Notes: generated by a model from the letters alone, not told the origin. 36,874 nucleotides of DNA from Acidimicrobiia bacterium (GCA_009694415.1 SHUZ01000008.1:1-36874); one strand, 5' to 3'; shown: positions 17,567 through 27,540, counted from the first letter of the stretch. A program made the numbers and translations.

Positions 17567-19051
17567 ATGGCGACGCTGGAGGAACTTGCACGTCAGCACA
17601 CAGACGTGAGCGAAGATGCACTGGCACACCTCGAAAGACTCGCGCTTTCGTGGCGCCTCTTGGCAGACCTTTCGATTTCCGACCTTTTACTATTTGGTCC
17701 AATCGCCAACGAAGACGGCGGCAGGTTCGTGGTCCTCGCGCAGGTTCGGCCAACGACCGGACAAACCATCTACGCGACGGACTTGGTTGGGCAGGTCGTT
17801 ACCGAAGTAGAGCGTCCGTTAGTTAAGCGTGCATGGAAACGAAGTGAAATCTGTGATGGTGATGCCGGCGCCCTGGGAAGTCGGGAACGGGTTCGACTCC
17901 AAGTGATTCCAGTGAAGCACCGCGGGCGCGTAGTCGCCGTAGTCACGCGAGAGACGCCGACCACATCGTCGCGGCGGCCAGGGGAGTTGGAGCGTTACTA
18001 CCTCGAGTGCTTCGATCACCTTGCGCACATGGTGTTAGAGGGATCTTTCCCATTCGCGCGTGAAGAGGTGGAACTAGAAGGAGCGCCTCGCGTTGGAGAC
18101 GGTGTCGTGGTGCTCGGTATCGATCACCGCGTCAAATATGCGAGTCCGAATGCCGTCAGCGCTTTGCACAGAATGGGCATCCACGCGTACATATCTGGAG
18201 CACATCTCGCGCAGATCGGTTTTGACGAAGGCGCGGTAGATGTGGCGGTGCGCGGTCGTATCCCGGTGATTGAGGAGATTGAACGGGAAGACGCTTCGGT
18301 GCTCCTTCGGGTGATTCCGCTGCTTGCAGATCGAAATCCCGTCGGTTGCTTGGTATTGATGCGAGACGTAACTGACTTGCGGCGGCGTGATCGGATGTTG
18401 ATGTCCAAAGACGCGACCATTCGGGAAGTGCACCACCGCGTCAAGAACAACCTCCAGACGATCGCTTCGCTTTTGCGGTTGCAGGGAAGACGTCTCGATT
18501 CTCCTGCGGCGCGTCAGGCGATTGAGGAGTCGGAGCGACGCATCCGATCGATTGCAATAGTGCACGAGACGCTTTCGCGTGAAGCGAGCGAAGATGTTGA
18601 ATTCAACGCTGTCATCAAGCCGCTCGTCCGGATTGTCGAGGAAACGGTCTCGGTAGGCGAGGGAGGCCTTAGATTCGAGGTCACTGGCGATGCAGGGGAA
18701 GTTCCCGGAGAATTGGCAACGCCACTCGCCGTGGTACTCAATGAACTTATGCAGAACGCCGTTGATCACGCCTTCCCTGGCGATGACCCTGCCAGCGGTA
18801 CCGTCCGCGTAGAGCTAAGCCGTCGGTCGGGTGAGTTAACGCTTGCGGTCGTGGACGACGGCGTAGGCCTACCTGATGGCTTTGTTTTGGATCAGCAGAA
18901 AGGGCTTGGTCTGACGATTGTCCAAGCGCTCGTCACCGGCGAACTTGGCGGCCAGATTGAGATGACCAACACCGACCATGGTGCTCGCGTATTGGTGACT
19001 GTGCCGCTAGCTGAAGCAGCCGCGACCCAAGTAGTTGAACCGCCAAGTTGA
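17567..19051 (+). CDS. pdtaS: Sensor histidine kinase, PdtaS-like (HisKA_2 type)
   Basis: N-terminal GAF-like domain, PAS-like middle, H-box REVHHRVKNNLQTIASLLRLQGRR, N-box LNELMQNAVDHAFPG, G-box VDDGVGLP; adjacent to whiB. Confidence 0.88.
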   Translation: MATLEELARQHTDVSEDALAHLERLALSWRLLADLSISDLLLFGPIANEDGGRFVVLAQVRPTTGQTIYATDLVGQVVTEVERPLVKRAWKRSEICDGDAGALGSRERVRLQVIPVKHRGRVVAVVTRETPTTSSRRPGELERYYLECFDHLAHMVLEGSFPFAREEVELEGAPRVGDGVVVLGIDHRVKYASPNAVSALHRMGIHAYISGAHLAQIGFDEGAVDVAVRGRIPVIEEIEREDASVLLRVIPLLADRNPVGCLVLMRDVTDLRRRDRMLMSKDATIREVHHRVKNNLQTIASLLRLQGRRLDSPAARQAIEESERRIRSIAIVHETLSREASEDVEFNAVIKPLVRIVEETVSVGEGGLRFEVTGDAGEVPGELATPLAVVLNELMQNAVDHAFPGDDPASGTVRVELSRRSGELTLAVVDDGVGLPDGFVLDQQKGLGLTIVQALVTGELGGQIEMTNTDHGARVLVTVPLAEAAATQVVEPPS

Positions 19052-19080
19052 TTCGTTGATTACTGGATATCGGCGTCTTG

Positions 19081-19368
19081 TTACGAAGCGCGCTTGCTGG
19101 CGAGCCAACCTTTGCGGAGCTTGCGGCGCTCTTCCTCGGTCTTGCCTCCCCAGACTCCAGCCTCCTGGTTGGTCGCGAGCGCGAACTCAAGGCACTCAAA
19201 GTCGACTGTGCAGATATCGCAGATCTCTTTTGCCGCGTCGATTTGATCCACCGCGAGTCCAGTGGCACCTATCGGGAAAAACAGGTCAGCGTTCGAATCA
19301 CGACATAATGAATCGGCTCGCCAATCGTCAGTATCCCAATCGTGCGTCCGTATCCAGGTGAGCGCCAC
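19081..19368 (-). CDS. WhiB-family Fe-S transcriptional regulator (WhiB1-like)
   Basis: LCRD...AKEICDICTVDFECLEFAL (C, CxxC, C spacing) and GVWGGKTEEERRKLRK. Confidence 0.95.
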   Translation of the reverse strand: MALTWIRTHDWDTDDWRADSLCRDSNADLFFPIGATGLAVDQIDAAKEICDICTVDFECLEFALATNQEAGVWGGKTEEERRKLRKGWLASKRAS

Positions 19369-19500
19369 TCGGTGCCTTTCGATAGTACGTAGGTGCGATT
19401 CTCGGCCTAACTCGTGCGCACGTTCAAGGGTCCCTGGGAGACAATCCCCTCAAGGCGTGATGCCCACGATACGGCTAGTACCAAGCATTCCGCAAGGGGT

Positions 19501-19530
19501 TTGACCTGCGGTTATTCGACGTCGTATCAG
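19501..19530 (+). promoter_or_regulatory. Possible promoter upstream of the glycerophosphodiesterase gene
   Basis: TTGACC followed 18 nt later by TATCAG, about 20 bp upstream of the proposed GTG start. Weak consensus match by eye. Confidence 0.25.
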
Positions 19531-19548
19531 GAACCTACGCTGTTCCCC

Positions 19549-20283
19549 GTGCCACCCGTGGAGACTGAACCTAACCGTACCCGTCCTTTGGTTATGGGGC
19601 ATCGGGGTGCCTCGTTAGTGGCGCACGAGAACACGATCGCCGCTTTTATCGCTGCCCGCGATCAGGGTGCCGACGGCGTTGAATTGGATGTGCACGCGAC
19701 AGCGGATGGGAACCTAGTTGTTCATCACGATGCCGAGGCCGAAGGCGTCGGCATCCTCGCCGAGCGAACCGTTGCTGAAATCACTGCCGCGTTGCCGTTT
19801 GTACCGACCCTCGACGCGGTACTCGATGTCTGTACCGGACTTCTCGTGAACATTGAGATCAAGAACTCGCCTAACGACTCTGGCTTTGATCGAGATGAAT
19901 GCGTCGCGGCTGCTGTTGTCGAGTTGTTGCATAGTCGAAACATGCTCGATCGGGTGCTGGTCTCTTCGTTCCACCTCCCTTCTATCGACCGCGTACGTGA
20001 ACTCGACGCGGGAATCGACACCGGGTACCTATTCGTGCTCGATCCGACCGTGCTGATCGCCGCTGGCATTGCAGTTGAGCGCGGACACTCGGCGATACAC
20101 CCGTTTTTTGGGGTATTAGCAGGCGAATCTGCGGCGGAGTTAATAGATGCAGCTCACGCCCAAGGATTACAAGTGAATGTGTGGACCGTGAACGACGAAG
20201 CCGAGATGATCCGGTTGGCTAACGCAGGTGTCGATGCAATCATGACGGACAGCCCCGAATTAGCGCGTCGCGTTCTCGGCTGA
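19549..20283 (+). CDS. Glycerophosphodiester phosphodiesterase family protein
   Basis: Likely GTG start at 19549 (VPPVETEPNRTRPLVMGHRGAS). MGHRGASLVAHENTIAAF, GVELDVHATADGNLVVHHD, LVNIEIKN, VNVWTVNDEAEM...GVDAIMTDSP. Confidence 0.92.
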   Translation: MPPVETEPNRTRPLVMGHRGASLVAHENTIAAFIAARDQGADGVELDVHATADGNLVVHHDAEAEGVGILAERTVAEITAALPFVPTLDAVLDVCTGLLVNIEIKNSPNDSGFDRDECVAAAVVELLHSRNMLDRVLVSSFHLPSIDRVRELDAGIDTGYLFVLDPTVLIAAGIAVERGHSAIHPFFGVLAGESAAELIDAAHAQGLQVNVWTVNDEAEMIRLANAGVDAIMTDSPELARRVLG

Positions 20284-20293
20284 CTGTGCTTAT

Positions 20294-21208
20294 TCACGGC
20301 ACGACGATATTGAGTGCATCGGGGACGAACGCGACGTCTAACTGATTGACTTCTCCCAGGTAGTCGCCATCCATTTGATACGGGAACGGGGTGTTCCCGG
20401 AGATTGTCGCGCCAGTTATGTTTGCGCGGTGTTCGACGTCGCGTCGACCGTGCAAACGCTTGGGATATAGGAGAGCCGTCGCGGCGATACTCATCATCGC
20501 TGGAGCGTGCCTGGCCTTCACGACAGTTATCGAGAGCGATGAATCGAGATTTGTTTCAGGTGCAACGACGATTGGCGTGCCACCTAGGTAGGTGTACGGG
20601 CTCGTCTTCGAGAGGATTGCAAGCGTGCCGCCATCGATCACCTCACCGTCGTCGAGGGTAACGGTGAATCTGCCGCGCGAATGATCGTAGGTTCGCAACC
20701 AGGTGTCGAACGCTGCGCCGACGAAAATCGGGTGGGCCGCATATCGCTTGAACGCGGCTTTGCGTTCAACCTGCTCGACGACTGACGCATCGAAGCCGAC
20801 ACCGGTATGGAAGAGGAAGTGTCTGCTGTTCACACGACCGAGGCCGACGCGTCGAAAGGTCCTGCGATCCAACGACCCGAGCAATTGGGCAGTCGCATCC
20901 ACTGGGTCGCGGGATACTCCAATTGTTCGGGCGTAGACGTTGGTGGACCCGCCAGGCAGGGGAGCCAATGCAGTATCGGTGCCTACGAGTCCATCGGCGG
21001 CTTCGTTTAGTGTTCCGTCTCCAGCGAGAACGACGACCACGTCTACGCCGTCATTGGCGGCACCGCGTGCGATGCGGGCGGCGTGGCCCCTGCGCCCTGT
21101 CTCAAATACCTCAAGGTCATGCCCGGCACTCAATGCCTTCTCAATTACAACCTTGCGCCTAGCCGTGAAACTTGACGCGGTGGCATTGACTACGAGAACT
21201 AGGCGCAC
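20294..21208 (-). CDS. Diacylglycerol kinase catalytic-domain / lipid kinase-like protein (YegS/BmrU type)
   Basis: LVVNATASSF, VVVVLAGDGTLNEAADGL, PLPGGSTNVYARTIG; start either GTG 21208 or ATG 21229. Confidence 0.88.
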   Translation of the reverse strand: MRLVLVVNATASSFTARRKVVIEKALSAGHDLEVFETGRRGHAARIARGAANDGVDVVVVLAGDGTLNEAADGLVGTDTALAPLPGGSTNVYARTIGVSRDPVDATAQLLGSLDRRTFRRVGLGRVNSRHFLFHTGVGFDASVVEQVERKAAFKRYAAHPIFVGAAFDTWLRTYDHSRGRFTVTLDDGEVIDGGTLAILSKTSPYTYLGGTPIVVAPETNLDSSLSITVVKARHAPAMMSIAATALLYPKRLHGRRDVEHRANITGATISGNTPFPYQMDGDYLGEVNQLDVAFVPDALNIVVP

Positions 21209-21227
21209 CGCGAGCAAGATAGTGGGC

Positions 21228-21932
21228 ATGTCCGAGGACTCGTTGGCTCGACTCCATATTGAAATTGGCGAATGCCGCCGTTGCGACCGCCTTGTGGCTT
21301 GGCGGGAAGCGATTGCTACTGAGCGCAGGGCGGCATTTCGGGACGATCAGTACTGGGGGAGGCCCGTGACGGGTTTCGGTGACCCCCAAGCCTCCGTTCT
21401 GATCACTGGTCTCGCACCCGGCGCTCATGGCGCCAACCGGACAGGGCGAGCGTTCACGGGAGACAGGTCTGGCGATTGGTTATTCGCAGCGTTGAAGCGC
21501 ACTGGGTACGCCAATCAGGCAGAGTCGGTAAGCCTCGGCGATGGCCTCATGTTGAGCGGTGCGTATATCTCGATAGCGGTGCGGTGTGCACCACCAGCCA
21601 ATAGGCCGACACGCGATGAGCGCGACAGATGCTTGCCATTTCTTGTCCGCGAATTAGCGCTCCTGCCGAACGTCAAGGTAATTGTCGCTCTAGGAAAATT
21701 CGCGTTCGACTCCGTATGGCAGGTATTGCGCGACTCCGGAATCGCGCTTCCGAACAAGAGACCGGTATTCGGCCATGGTGTCGCGATTCAAACTCCCGGA
21801 GCCGTAATCCTGTGTAGCTATCACCCGAGCCAGCAAAATACGTTTACAAAAAAACTCACCGAGCCAATGCTTGACAATGTTTTTGTAAGTGCGCGGGAAC
21901 TCGCGAAAACGCCCGACAGTGTTATCGAATGA
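21228..21932 (+). CDS. Uracil-DNA glycosylase, family 5 (UdgB-like, Fe-S)
   Basis: Start placed at ATG 21228 (MSEDSLARLHIEIGECRRCDRL). ITGLAPGAHGANRTGRAFTGDRSGDWL, CAPPANRPTRDERDRC, SYHPSQQNTFT. Confidence 0.9.
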   Translation: MSEDSLARLHIEIGECRRCDRLVAWREAIATERRAAFRDDQYWGRPVTGFGDPQASVLITGLAPGAHGANRTGRAFTGDRSGDWLFAALKRTGYANQAESVSLGDGLMLSGAYISIAVRCAPPANRPTRDERDRCLPFLVRELALLPNVKVIVALGKFAFDSVWQVLRDSGIALPNKRPVFGHGVAIQTPGAVILCSYHPSQQNTFTKKLTEPMLDNVFVSARELAKTPDSVIE

Positions 21933-22755
21933 GAACGATGATTTCGCCGACGCCGTACATCAACGCGATTAGGCCAAGCCCATAGGCGACTATTAGTCGC
22001 AGGCGGTGTTCATGCGCTCGGATAGCTAGGTGTGCTCCAACTCGAGCGCCAGGAATTACGGCGACGCATAAGGGCAACGCGTAGAACCAGTTGATGTTCC
22101 CCAAAATTTGATGTGTGATCATTCCCGGAATCGCGAGTATCCCGACGCAGGCGAGGGAGGTGCCGATCGCCGCTTTGATGTCGAGCTTCACCCAGCCGGT
22201 GAACGCGGGCACCATTACGAGCCCTCCTCCGATTCCCAGCAACCCGCTTAAGAGTCCTGCACCACATCCGATCACGACGAGCTTCCACGGCTCGTCATGA
22301 GGTTTGCCTGCCGCAGGCGCGATGTCTATGAGATCTGGGTCCTCCGAGGGCGCGACTTCTTCGGCATCTGCGGGGTCAGGACGGTCTGGTGACTGGGTCA
22401 TCCGGAACGCAGTGAAGCCGACTAGGCCAGCGGTGATGATCATAAGAAAATGTCCGTCGCCCGGCACAACTTGCGATGAGAGCGCGCCAAGGATGACGAA
22501 GATCGCTCCTGAAAGCCCCGTCCATCTAACGATGCCCCAATTCACGAAGCCCTCGCGGTGGTAGCGAAGGGCGCCGCTGATCGAGGAAGGAACAATCGAA
22601 GGAAGTGTGCTCGCCAGGGCTTCCATCGGAGACGCGCCGAGGGCGCGGATGGCGGGCGTCGAAATAACAGCCCCTCCGACCCCAAACATTCCAGAGAGGA
22701 TCCCCGTGAAGAAGCCGGTTACCAACACGAGGCAGAGGGTTATGGGATCCGACAT
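21922..22755 (-). CDS. TauE/SafE family sulfite exporter-like permease
   Basis: GFFTGILSGMFGVGGAVISTPAIRALG and GAGLLSGLLGIGGGLVMVPAF paired motifs; multiple TM segments. Confidence 0.92.
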   Translation of the reverse strand: MSDPITLCLVLVTGFFTGILSGMFGVGGAVISTPAIRALGASPMEALASTLPSIVPSSISGALRYHREGFVNWGIVRWTGLSGAIFVILGALSSQVVPGDGHFLMIITAGLVGFTAFRMTQSPDRPDPADAEEVAPSEDPDLIDIAPAAGKPHDEPWKLVVIGCGAGLLSGLLGIGGGLVMVPAFTGWVKLDIKAAIGTSLACVGILAIPGMITHQILGNINWFYALPLCVAVIPGARVGAHLAIRAHEHRLRLIVAYGLGLIALMYGVGEIIVLIR

Positions 22756-22795
22756 CGGGGCGACACTACCGAAGGCATGCCGGTACGCTGTGGGA

Positions 22796-23692
22796 ATGGC
22801 GACCGATCTTCAGCTCAGGGGCGTTTATGTGCCCCTCATCACCCCATTCGCCGCGGATGGCTCCGTGGCTCTCGACGCGGTCGTGGGGCTCTGCCACGAG
22901 TATCTGGAGGCTGGCGCCGCAGGCATTGTGCCGTTGGGAACGACAGGTGAAGCCAGTTCTCTTACGGCGGGTGAGAAGAACGCTGTAATCGAGGCATGTT
23001 CGGTGGTTTGCAGCGAACGTGATGCGCAGATGATCGTTGGAGCGGGCACGAACAACACGGCGTCGACGGTCGCAGCGGTTGAAGCCTTCGAAGGTAATCC
23101 CGCGATCACGGCAGCTCTAATTGTTGTTCCTTATTATGTGCGGCCGTCGGAGGAAGGAATCGTCGCGCACTTCCGCGCGGTGGCCGATGCATCGCCTGTT
23201 CCCGTTGTGCTCTACAACATCGCCGCGCGCACGGGCCGCCACTTGAGCGCGCAAGGTGTCATCCAAGCAGCAGCTCATCCGAACATCGTCGGAATCAAGC
23301 AAGCCGCCGCAGGCCTTGATCTCGACACCATTCAGTTGCTCGCTGACTCCCCGCGCGATTTCGCAGTACTCGGCGGCGAGGACCCTTTGCTGTTCCCCAT
23401 GATGCTCATGGGCGCTGCCGGTGCGATCTGTGCTTCTGCCCACCTGTGTACGGAACGCTTCGTCGCCATGATTGAGTGTGGTTTGGCAGGCAAGGTCGAC
23501 GACGGTCGAGCGCACGCCGAAGCATTGTTGCCGCTTGTTGTTGCTTGTTTCGCCGAGCCGAACCCAGCGGTATTCAAGGCTGTGTTGCACGCGCAGGCGC
23601 GTATTCCAACTCCTGATGTACGGCTACCGCTCATGCCGGCAAGCGATGCCGCGCTCAATGCCGCGCTCAATGCAGTGCGCGTTGCGTCGTGA
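22796..23692 (+). CDS. Dihydrodipicolinate synthase family protein (DapA-like)
   Basis: Start placed at ATG 22796 (MATDLQLRGVYVPLITPF). VPLGTTGEASSLTAGEK, VVPYYVRPSEEGIVAHF, VVLYNIAARTG, IVGIKQAAAGLD. Schiff-base Lys present. Confidence 0.9.
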   Translation: MATDLQLRGVYVPLITPFAADGSVALDAVVGLCHEYLEAGAAGIVPLGTTGEASSLTAGEKNAVIEACSVVCSERDAQMIVGAGTNNTASTVAAVEAFEGNPAITAALIVVPYYVRPSEEGIVAHFRAVADASPVPVVLYNIAARTGRHLSAQGVIQAAAHPNIVGIKQAAAGLDLDTIQLLADSPRDFAVLGGEDPLLFPMMLMGAAGAICASAHLCTERFVAMIECGLAGKVDDGRAHAEALLPLVVACFAEPNPAVFKAVLHAQARIPTPDVRLPLMPASDAALNAALNAVRVAS

Positions 23693-23722
23693 CCTTCCGC
23701 AATAACGCTATATAGGCCTCCG

Positions 23723-25261
23723 ATGAGTCAATCACAGATGGTGCAGGAGAAGGCGTACGAACGGCGGTGGGCGGTGTTGGGAGTGCTGTGTTTCAGCCTC
23801 CTTGTGATCGTCTTGGACAACACGATCCTCAATGTGGCCATCCCGACTATTTCGAATGACTTAAACCCGACTACTGCCCAACTCCAATGGATGGTTGACT
23901 CCTACACACTGGTATTCGCGGGACTTCTACTAACTGCTGGGAGTCTTGGCGACCGGTTCGGACGGCGTGGGGCGCTGCAGATTGGTCTCGTTCTATTCGG
24001 AATTGGTTCCGTGTTGTCGGCGTTATCAAACACGCCAAACGAACTCATTGCTGCACGCGCGTTCATGGGGATCGGCGGTGCATTCATCATGCCAGCGACG
24101 TTGTCCATTATCACGAACATCTTCCCCGATGAGGAACGTGCGCGAGCTATTGGGATATGGGCTGCGACCGCTGGAGTTGGGGTAGCTCTTGGTCCTATCG
24201 TTGGCGGCGCGTTGGTAGCAGATTTCTATTGGGGCTCAATCTTTTTGGTGAATATCCCGATTGTCGCCGTGGGCCTTATCGCGGGCTTGTTTTTGATCCC
24301 GACATCGAAGGATCCTTCAGCCTCGAAACTTGACGTGCCAGGTGCGTTGCTGTCGATCACCTCCCTTACAGCGATTCTGTTTGCAATCATCGAAGGTCCC
24401 CCTAGAGGATGGACGGACCCCGTCGTCGTTGCATCCTTCGTTGGCGGGGTGATGCTCTTAGGTGCGTTTATCTGGTGGGAACTAAAGACCGAAACGCCGA
24501 TGCTCAACATGCAGTTCTTCCGCAATCGTCGTTTCACCGCCTCTACATTCGCAGTAGCGATGTCGTTCTTTGTCTTGTTCGGTTCAACATTTCTACTCAC
24601 GCAGTACATGCAGTTTGTGCTCGGATACAGCCCGTTACAAGCGGGTACGCGGTTGTTGCCTTTCGCGGCGGTGATTCTTGTTGTGGCGCCTCTTAGTCCG
24701 CGGATTGTCCAAAGCATTGGTACCAGAGTCACCGTTTCTGCAGGGCTAGCAATTGCAGGGCTAGCAATGTTGCTGATGACTGGCCTAGACGCAACGAGTT
24801 CGTACGCGGACATTGTTTGGATGCTCATGCTCATGGCATTGGGCCAGGCGCTTGTGATGGCTCCGGCGACGGATGCGATTATGGGATCCGTACCGCGGGA
24901 GAAAGCCGGTGTTGGGTCAGCGGTTAATGACACGACACGCCAAGTGGGTGGCGCGCTTGGGGTGGCGGTTATCGGCAGCGTGATGTCGTTGATCTATTCG
25001 CCCAAAATTGTCGATTTCTTTGCGGGGCCCGGTGCATTGGTGCCTGACTCGGCGAAAATTGTGGCTGAGGATTCCATCGGTGGAGCCCTTCAAATTGCGG
25101 GTTCTGTACCGGGAGCGATCGGAGACCAACTTGCAGAGGTGGCGAAGGGCGCCTTCGTATCGGGTCTGCATGCCGGACTGTTAGTCGCAGGTGCGGTGGG
25201 ATTAGTTGGTGCCGTCGTCACGTACATCGTGCTTCCGGCATCGCATGACGAAAGCAGCTAG
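23723..25261 (+). CDS. MFS transporter, DHA2 (EmrB/QacA-like) family
   Basis: VLDNTILNVAIPTISNDL, WMVDSYTLVFAGLLLTAGSLGDRFGRR, multiple TM helices. Confidence 0.93.
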   Translation: MSQSQMVQEKAYERRWAVLGVLCFSLLVIVLDNTILNVAIPTISNDLNPTTAQLQWMVDSYTLVFAGLLLTAGSLGDRFGRRGALQIGLVLFGIGSVLSALSNTPNELIAARAFMGIGGAFIMPATLSIITNIFPDEERARAIGIWAATAGVGVALGPIVGGALVADFYWGSIFLVNIPIVAVGLIAGLFLIPTSKDPSASKLDVPGALLSITSLTAILFAIIEGPPRGWTDPVVVASFVGGVMLLGAFIWWELKTETPMLNMQFFRNRRFTASTFAVAMSFFVLFGSTFLLTQYMQFVLGYSPLQAGTRLLPFAAVILVVAPLSPRIVQSIGTRVTVSAGLAIAGLAMLLMTGLDATSSYADIVWMLMLMALGQALVMAPATDAIMGSVPREKAGVGSAVNDTTRQVGGALGVAVIGSVMSLIYSPKIVDFFAGPGALVPDSAKIVAEDSIGGALQIAGSVPGAIGDQLAEVAKGAFVSGLHAGLLVAGAVGLVGAVVTYIVLPASHDESS

Positions 25262-25274
25262 CGGCACAAGTCGT

Positions 25275-26681
25275 TCAGGCGCGAAGAAGTTCGGCGACCT
25301 GGAAGGCGAGATCTAACGATTGCCGAGCATTGAGGCGCGGGTCGCACATTGTCTCGTACCGGTTCTCAAGGTGATCGCCGAGTACTTCTTCAGTACCGCC
25401 CAAGCATTCAGTTACATCTTCGCCAGTGAGTTCGATGTGCATCCCGCCGGGGCGCACTCCTGAATTGGCACACGCGGCAAAGAATTCCCGCAACTCGGCC
25501 ATCACGTCGTCGAAGTTGCGCGTCTTGTATCCGCTCGAATGAGCGAATGTGTTCCCGTGCATTGGGTCGCATACCCATAAGACCGGATGACCCGACTGGC
25601 CAACCTTTTCGAGCAACGGCGGAAGGCGTTCTGCCACGAGATCTGCTCCCATCCTTGTTATTAGGGTGAGCCTTCCGGGCGAATGTTGGGGGTCCAACCT
25701 GTCGCAAAGCGCTATTACGTCGTCGACCTCGCTTGTAGGGCCGAGTTTGATGGCGATCGGATTGTTGACTCCTGCGAGGAATTCGACGTGTGCGCCGTCT
25801 AGATGGCGGGTGCGGTCGCCGATCCAGAGCATGTGAGCTGAACAGTCGTACCAGTCGCCAGTGAGGCTGTCTTGGCGGGTCAATGCTTCTTCGTAACCGA
25901 GCAGTAGGGCTTCGTGGGACGTGTAAGCATCGACCTGGTGGAACGCCATTTCATGGTTTAGATCTATCCCGCAGGCGTTCATGAAACGCAACGCTCGGTC
26001 GATTTCGTTAGCAAGCGCTTCGTACTGTCGTCCTTGGGGACTTGCGGTCACGAACTCCTGGTTCCAGGAATGAACGCGACTGAGATCGGCAAACCCACCT
26101 TTCGTGAACGCGCGCCAAAGGTTGAGCGTCGAAGATGATTGGTGATACCCGCGCAGCAGCCTTTGTGGATTTGGGATACGTGCATCCGGAGTGAATGCAA
26201 AGTCGTTCACCATGTCGCCGCGAAAACTTGGGAGCGTCGTCCCATCCCGTGTCTCGGTATCTGATGATCGTGGCTTTGCGAACTGGCCAGCGATGCGGCC
26301 GACCTTGATAGTTGGCACTCCCGCTCCGTAGGTGAGAACCACGGACATCTGCAGGATGATTTTGAGTTTGTCCCGTATTGAGTTGGCAGAAAACGCCTCG
26401 AATGATTCGGCGCAATCGCCAGCGTGGAGCAGAAAAGCCTTGCCCTCGGAAGCGAGAGCTAGCGATTCGGTCAAGGTGCGCGCCTCTCCTGCGAAGACAA
26501 GCGGAGGCAGCGCGGAGATCTCACTCAGGACTGCATCGAGTGCTTCTTGGTCCGGCCAAGCTGGCTGTTGTACGACAGACCGGGTGCGCCATGACGACGG
26601 TGTCCACGATTGTTCGGTGGCTGATTTAGGAGTCATGGGTGGGATGGCCTTGTCATCAATCGGTGCGCGCCAACGAGGCAT
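25275..26681 (-). CDS. 3-deoxy-D-arabino-heptulosonate-7-phosphate synthase, class II
   Basis: FLLHAGDCAESFEAFSANSIRDKLKIILQMSVVLTYGAGVPTIKVGRIAGQFAKPRSS; WVCDPMHGNTF; HIELTGEDVTECLGG. Confidence 0.96.
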   Translation of the reverse strand: MPRWRAPIDDKAIPPMTPKSATEQSWTPSSWRTRSVVQQPAWPDQEALDAVLSEISALPPLVFAGEARTLTESLALASEGKAFLLHAGDCAESFEAFSANSIRDKLKIILQMSVVLTYGAGVPTIKVGRIAGQFAKPRSSDTETRDGTTLPSFRGDMVNDFAFTPDARIPNPQRLLRGYHQSSSTLNLWRAFTKGGFADLSRVHSWNQEFVTASPQGRQYEALANEIDRALRFMNACGIDLNHEMAFHQVDAYTSHEALLLGYEEALTRQDSLTGDWYDCSAHMLWIGDRTRHLDGAHVEFLAGVNNPIAIKLGPTSEVDDVIALCDRLDPQHSPGRLTLITRMGADLVAERLPPLLEKVGQSGHPVLWVCDPMHGNTFAHSSGYKTRNFDDVMAELREFFAACANSGVRPGGMHIELTGEDVTECLGGTEEVLGDHLENRYETMCDPRLNARQSLDLAFQVAELLRA

Positions 26682-26697
26682 CGCTCACGCTGTCAGG

Positions 26698-27510
26698 CTA
26701 CCCGTCACTCCCCATAGCCCACTCACCAATTTCTTGTCCCGGAGGGCGACGGCCCGACGCGCCCTTGATGCGGGGTCCCGGTACTTCGTGGAAGTGGTAG
26801 GGCTCCGCGTCTCGGCCTGGCTGGCAGACCCAACATTCACCGGTGCGACCAGTTGTGACAATGGACAGCACGGCGTCGGCGATCTGTGACGCTGGCATCA
26901 ATGGAAACGCGACCTTTTCGAAGAGTGCCTTCGTCTCGTCAGTCATGATCTTGGTGTCGGTCATACCGGGGTTGACGGTATTGGCAGTGATGCCAAGTGG
27001 GACGAGTGTTGGAGCAATGCTGCGGATGAATCCAACGACCGCGTGCTTGGTGAGGTCGTACACGGGGTCCAGTTGGAATGGGATCAGTCCCGCCAGAGAA
27101 CTGGTAGCGACGATCGCCCCTCCGCCGCGGCGCTGCATTGCGCGGATGGCAGCGCGAGCGCCGTAGAAGACCCCGTCTACGTTCACGCGCATAATTTTGG
27201 TGTACAACTCGTTACTGAGTTCCGTCATGTTGGCTACGCCGATCGCAATGCCAGCGTTCAGGAACGCGATGTCTACTCCTCCGAGTTTGCTCTCGCACTC
27301 GGCGAAAACAGCGTCAACTTCGTCAGAGTCGCCTGTGTCTGCGCGTGAGAAGATTCCACTAACTGTGGCGGCGGTCTCTTCGCCGCCAACGGTATCGATA
27401 TCGACACAAAAAACGCTCGCTCCCTCTTGGGCGAAACGCTCCGCGGTAGCACGACCGATGCCAGAACCAGCTCCGGTGATGAGTGCGACCTTGCCGTCTA
27501 GTGCTCCCAT
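26698..27510 (-). CDS. Short-chain dehydrogenase/reductase
   Basis: KVALITGAGSGIGRATAERFAQEGASVFCVDID; FLNAG; YDLTKHAV (YxxxK). Confidence 0.93.
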   Translation of the reverse strand: MGALDGKVALITGAGSGIGRATAERFAQEGASVFCVDIDTVGGEETAATVSGIFSRADTGDSDEVDAVFAECESKLGGVDIAFLNAGIAIGVANMTELSNELYTKIMRVNVDGVFYGARAAIRAMQRRGGGAIVATSSLAGLIPFQLDPVYDLTKHAVVGFIRSIAPTLVPLGITANTVNPGMTDTKIMTDETKALFEKVAFPLMPASQIADAVLSIVTTGRTGECWVCQPGRDAEPYHFHEVPGPRIKGASGRRPPGQEIGEWAMGSDG

Positions 27511-27540
27511 AGTTTTCCTTTCGGTCGAAGAAGTAATGGG

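Noticed and set aside
17885-17905. tRNA-like GGTTCGACTCC string
   Set aside because: Lies inside the histidine kinase CDS; no acceptor stem or cloverleaf around it.
18074-18769. 231-aa - strand ORF opposite the histidine kinase
   Set aside because: No recognizable motifs and fully overlaps a well-supported kinase.
20940-21227. N-terminal extension of the UDG ORF
   Set aside because: Antisense to the DAGK-like gene with shadow-ORF composition; UDG homology begins at MSEDSLARLHIEIGECRRC.
22607-22795. N-terminal extension of the DapA-like ORF
   Set aside because: Overlaps the divergent TauE gene start; homologous start is MATDLQLRGVYVPLITPF at 22796.
24226-24933. 235-aa - strand ORF opposite the MFS transporter
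   Set aside because: Shadow ORF; no domain-like motifs; the transporter is well supported.
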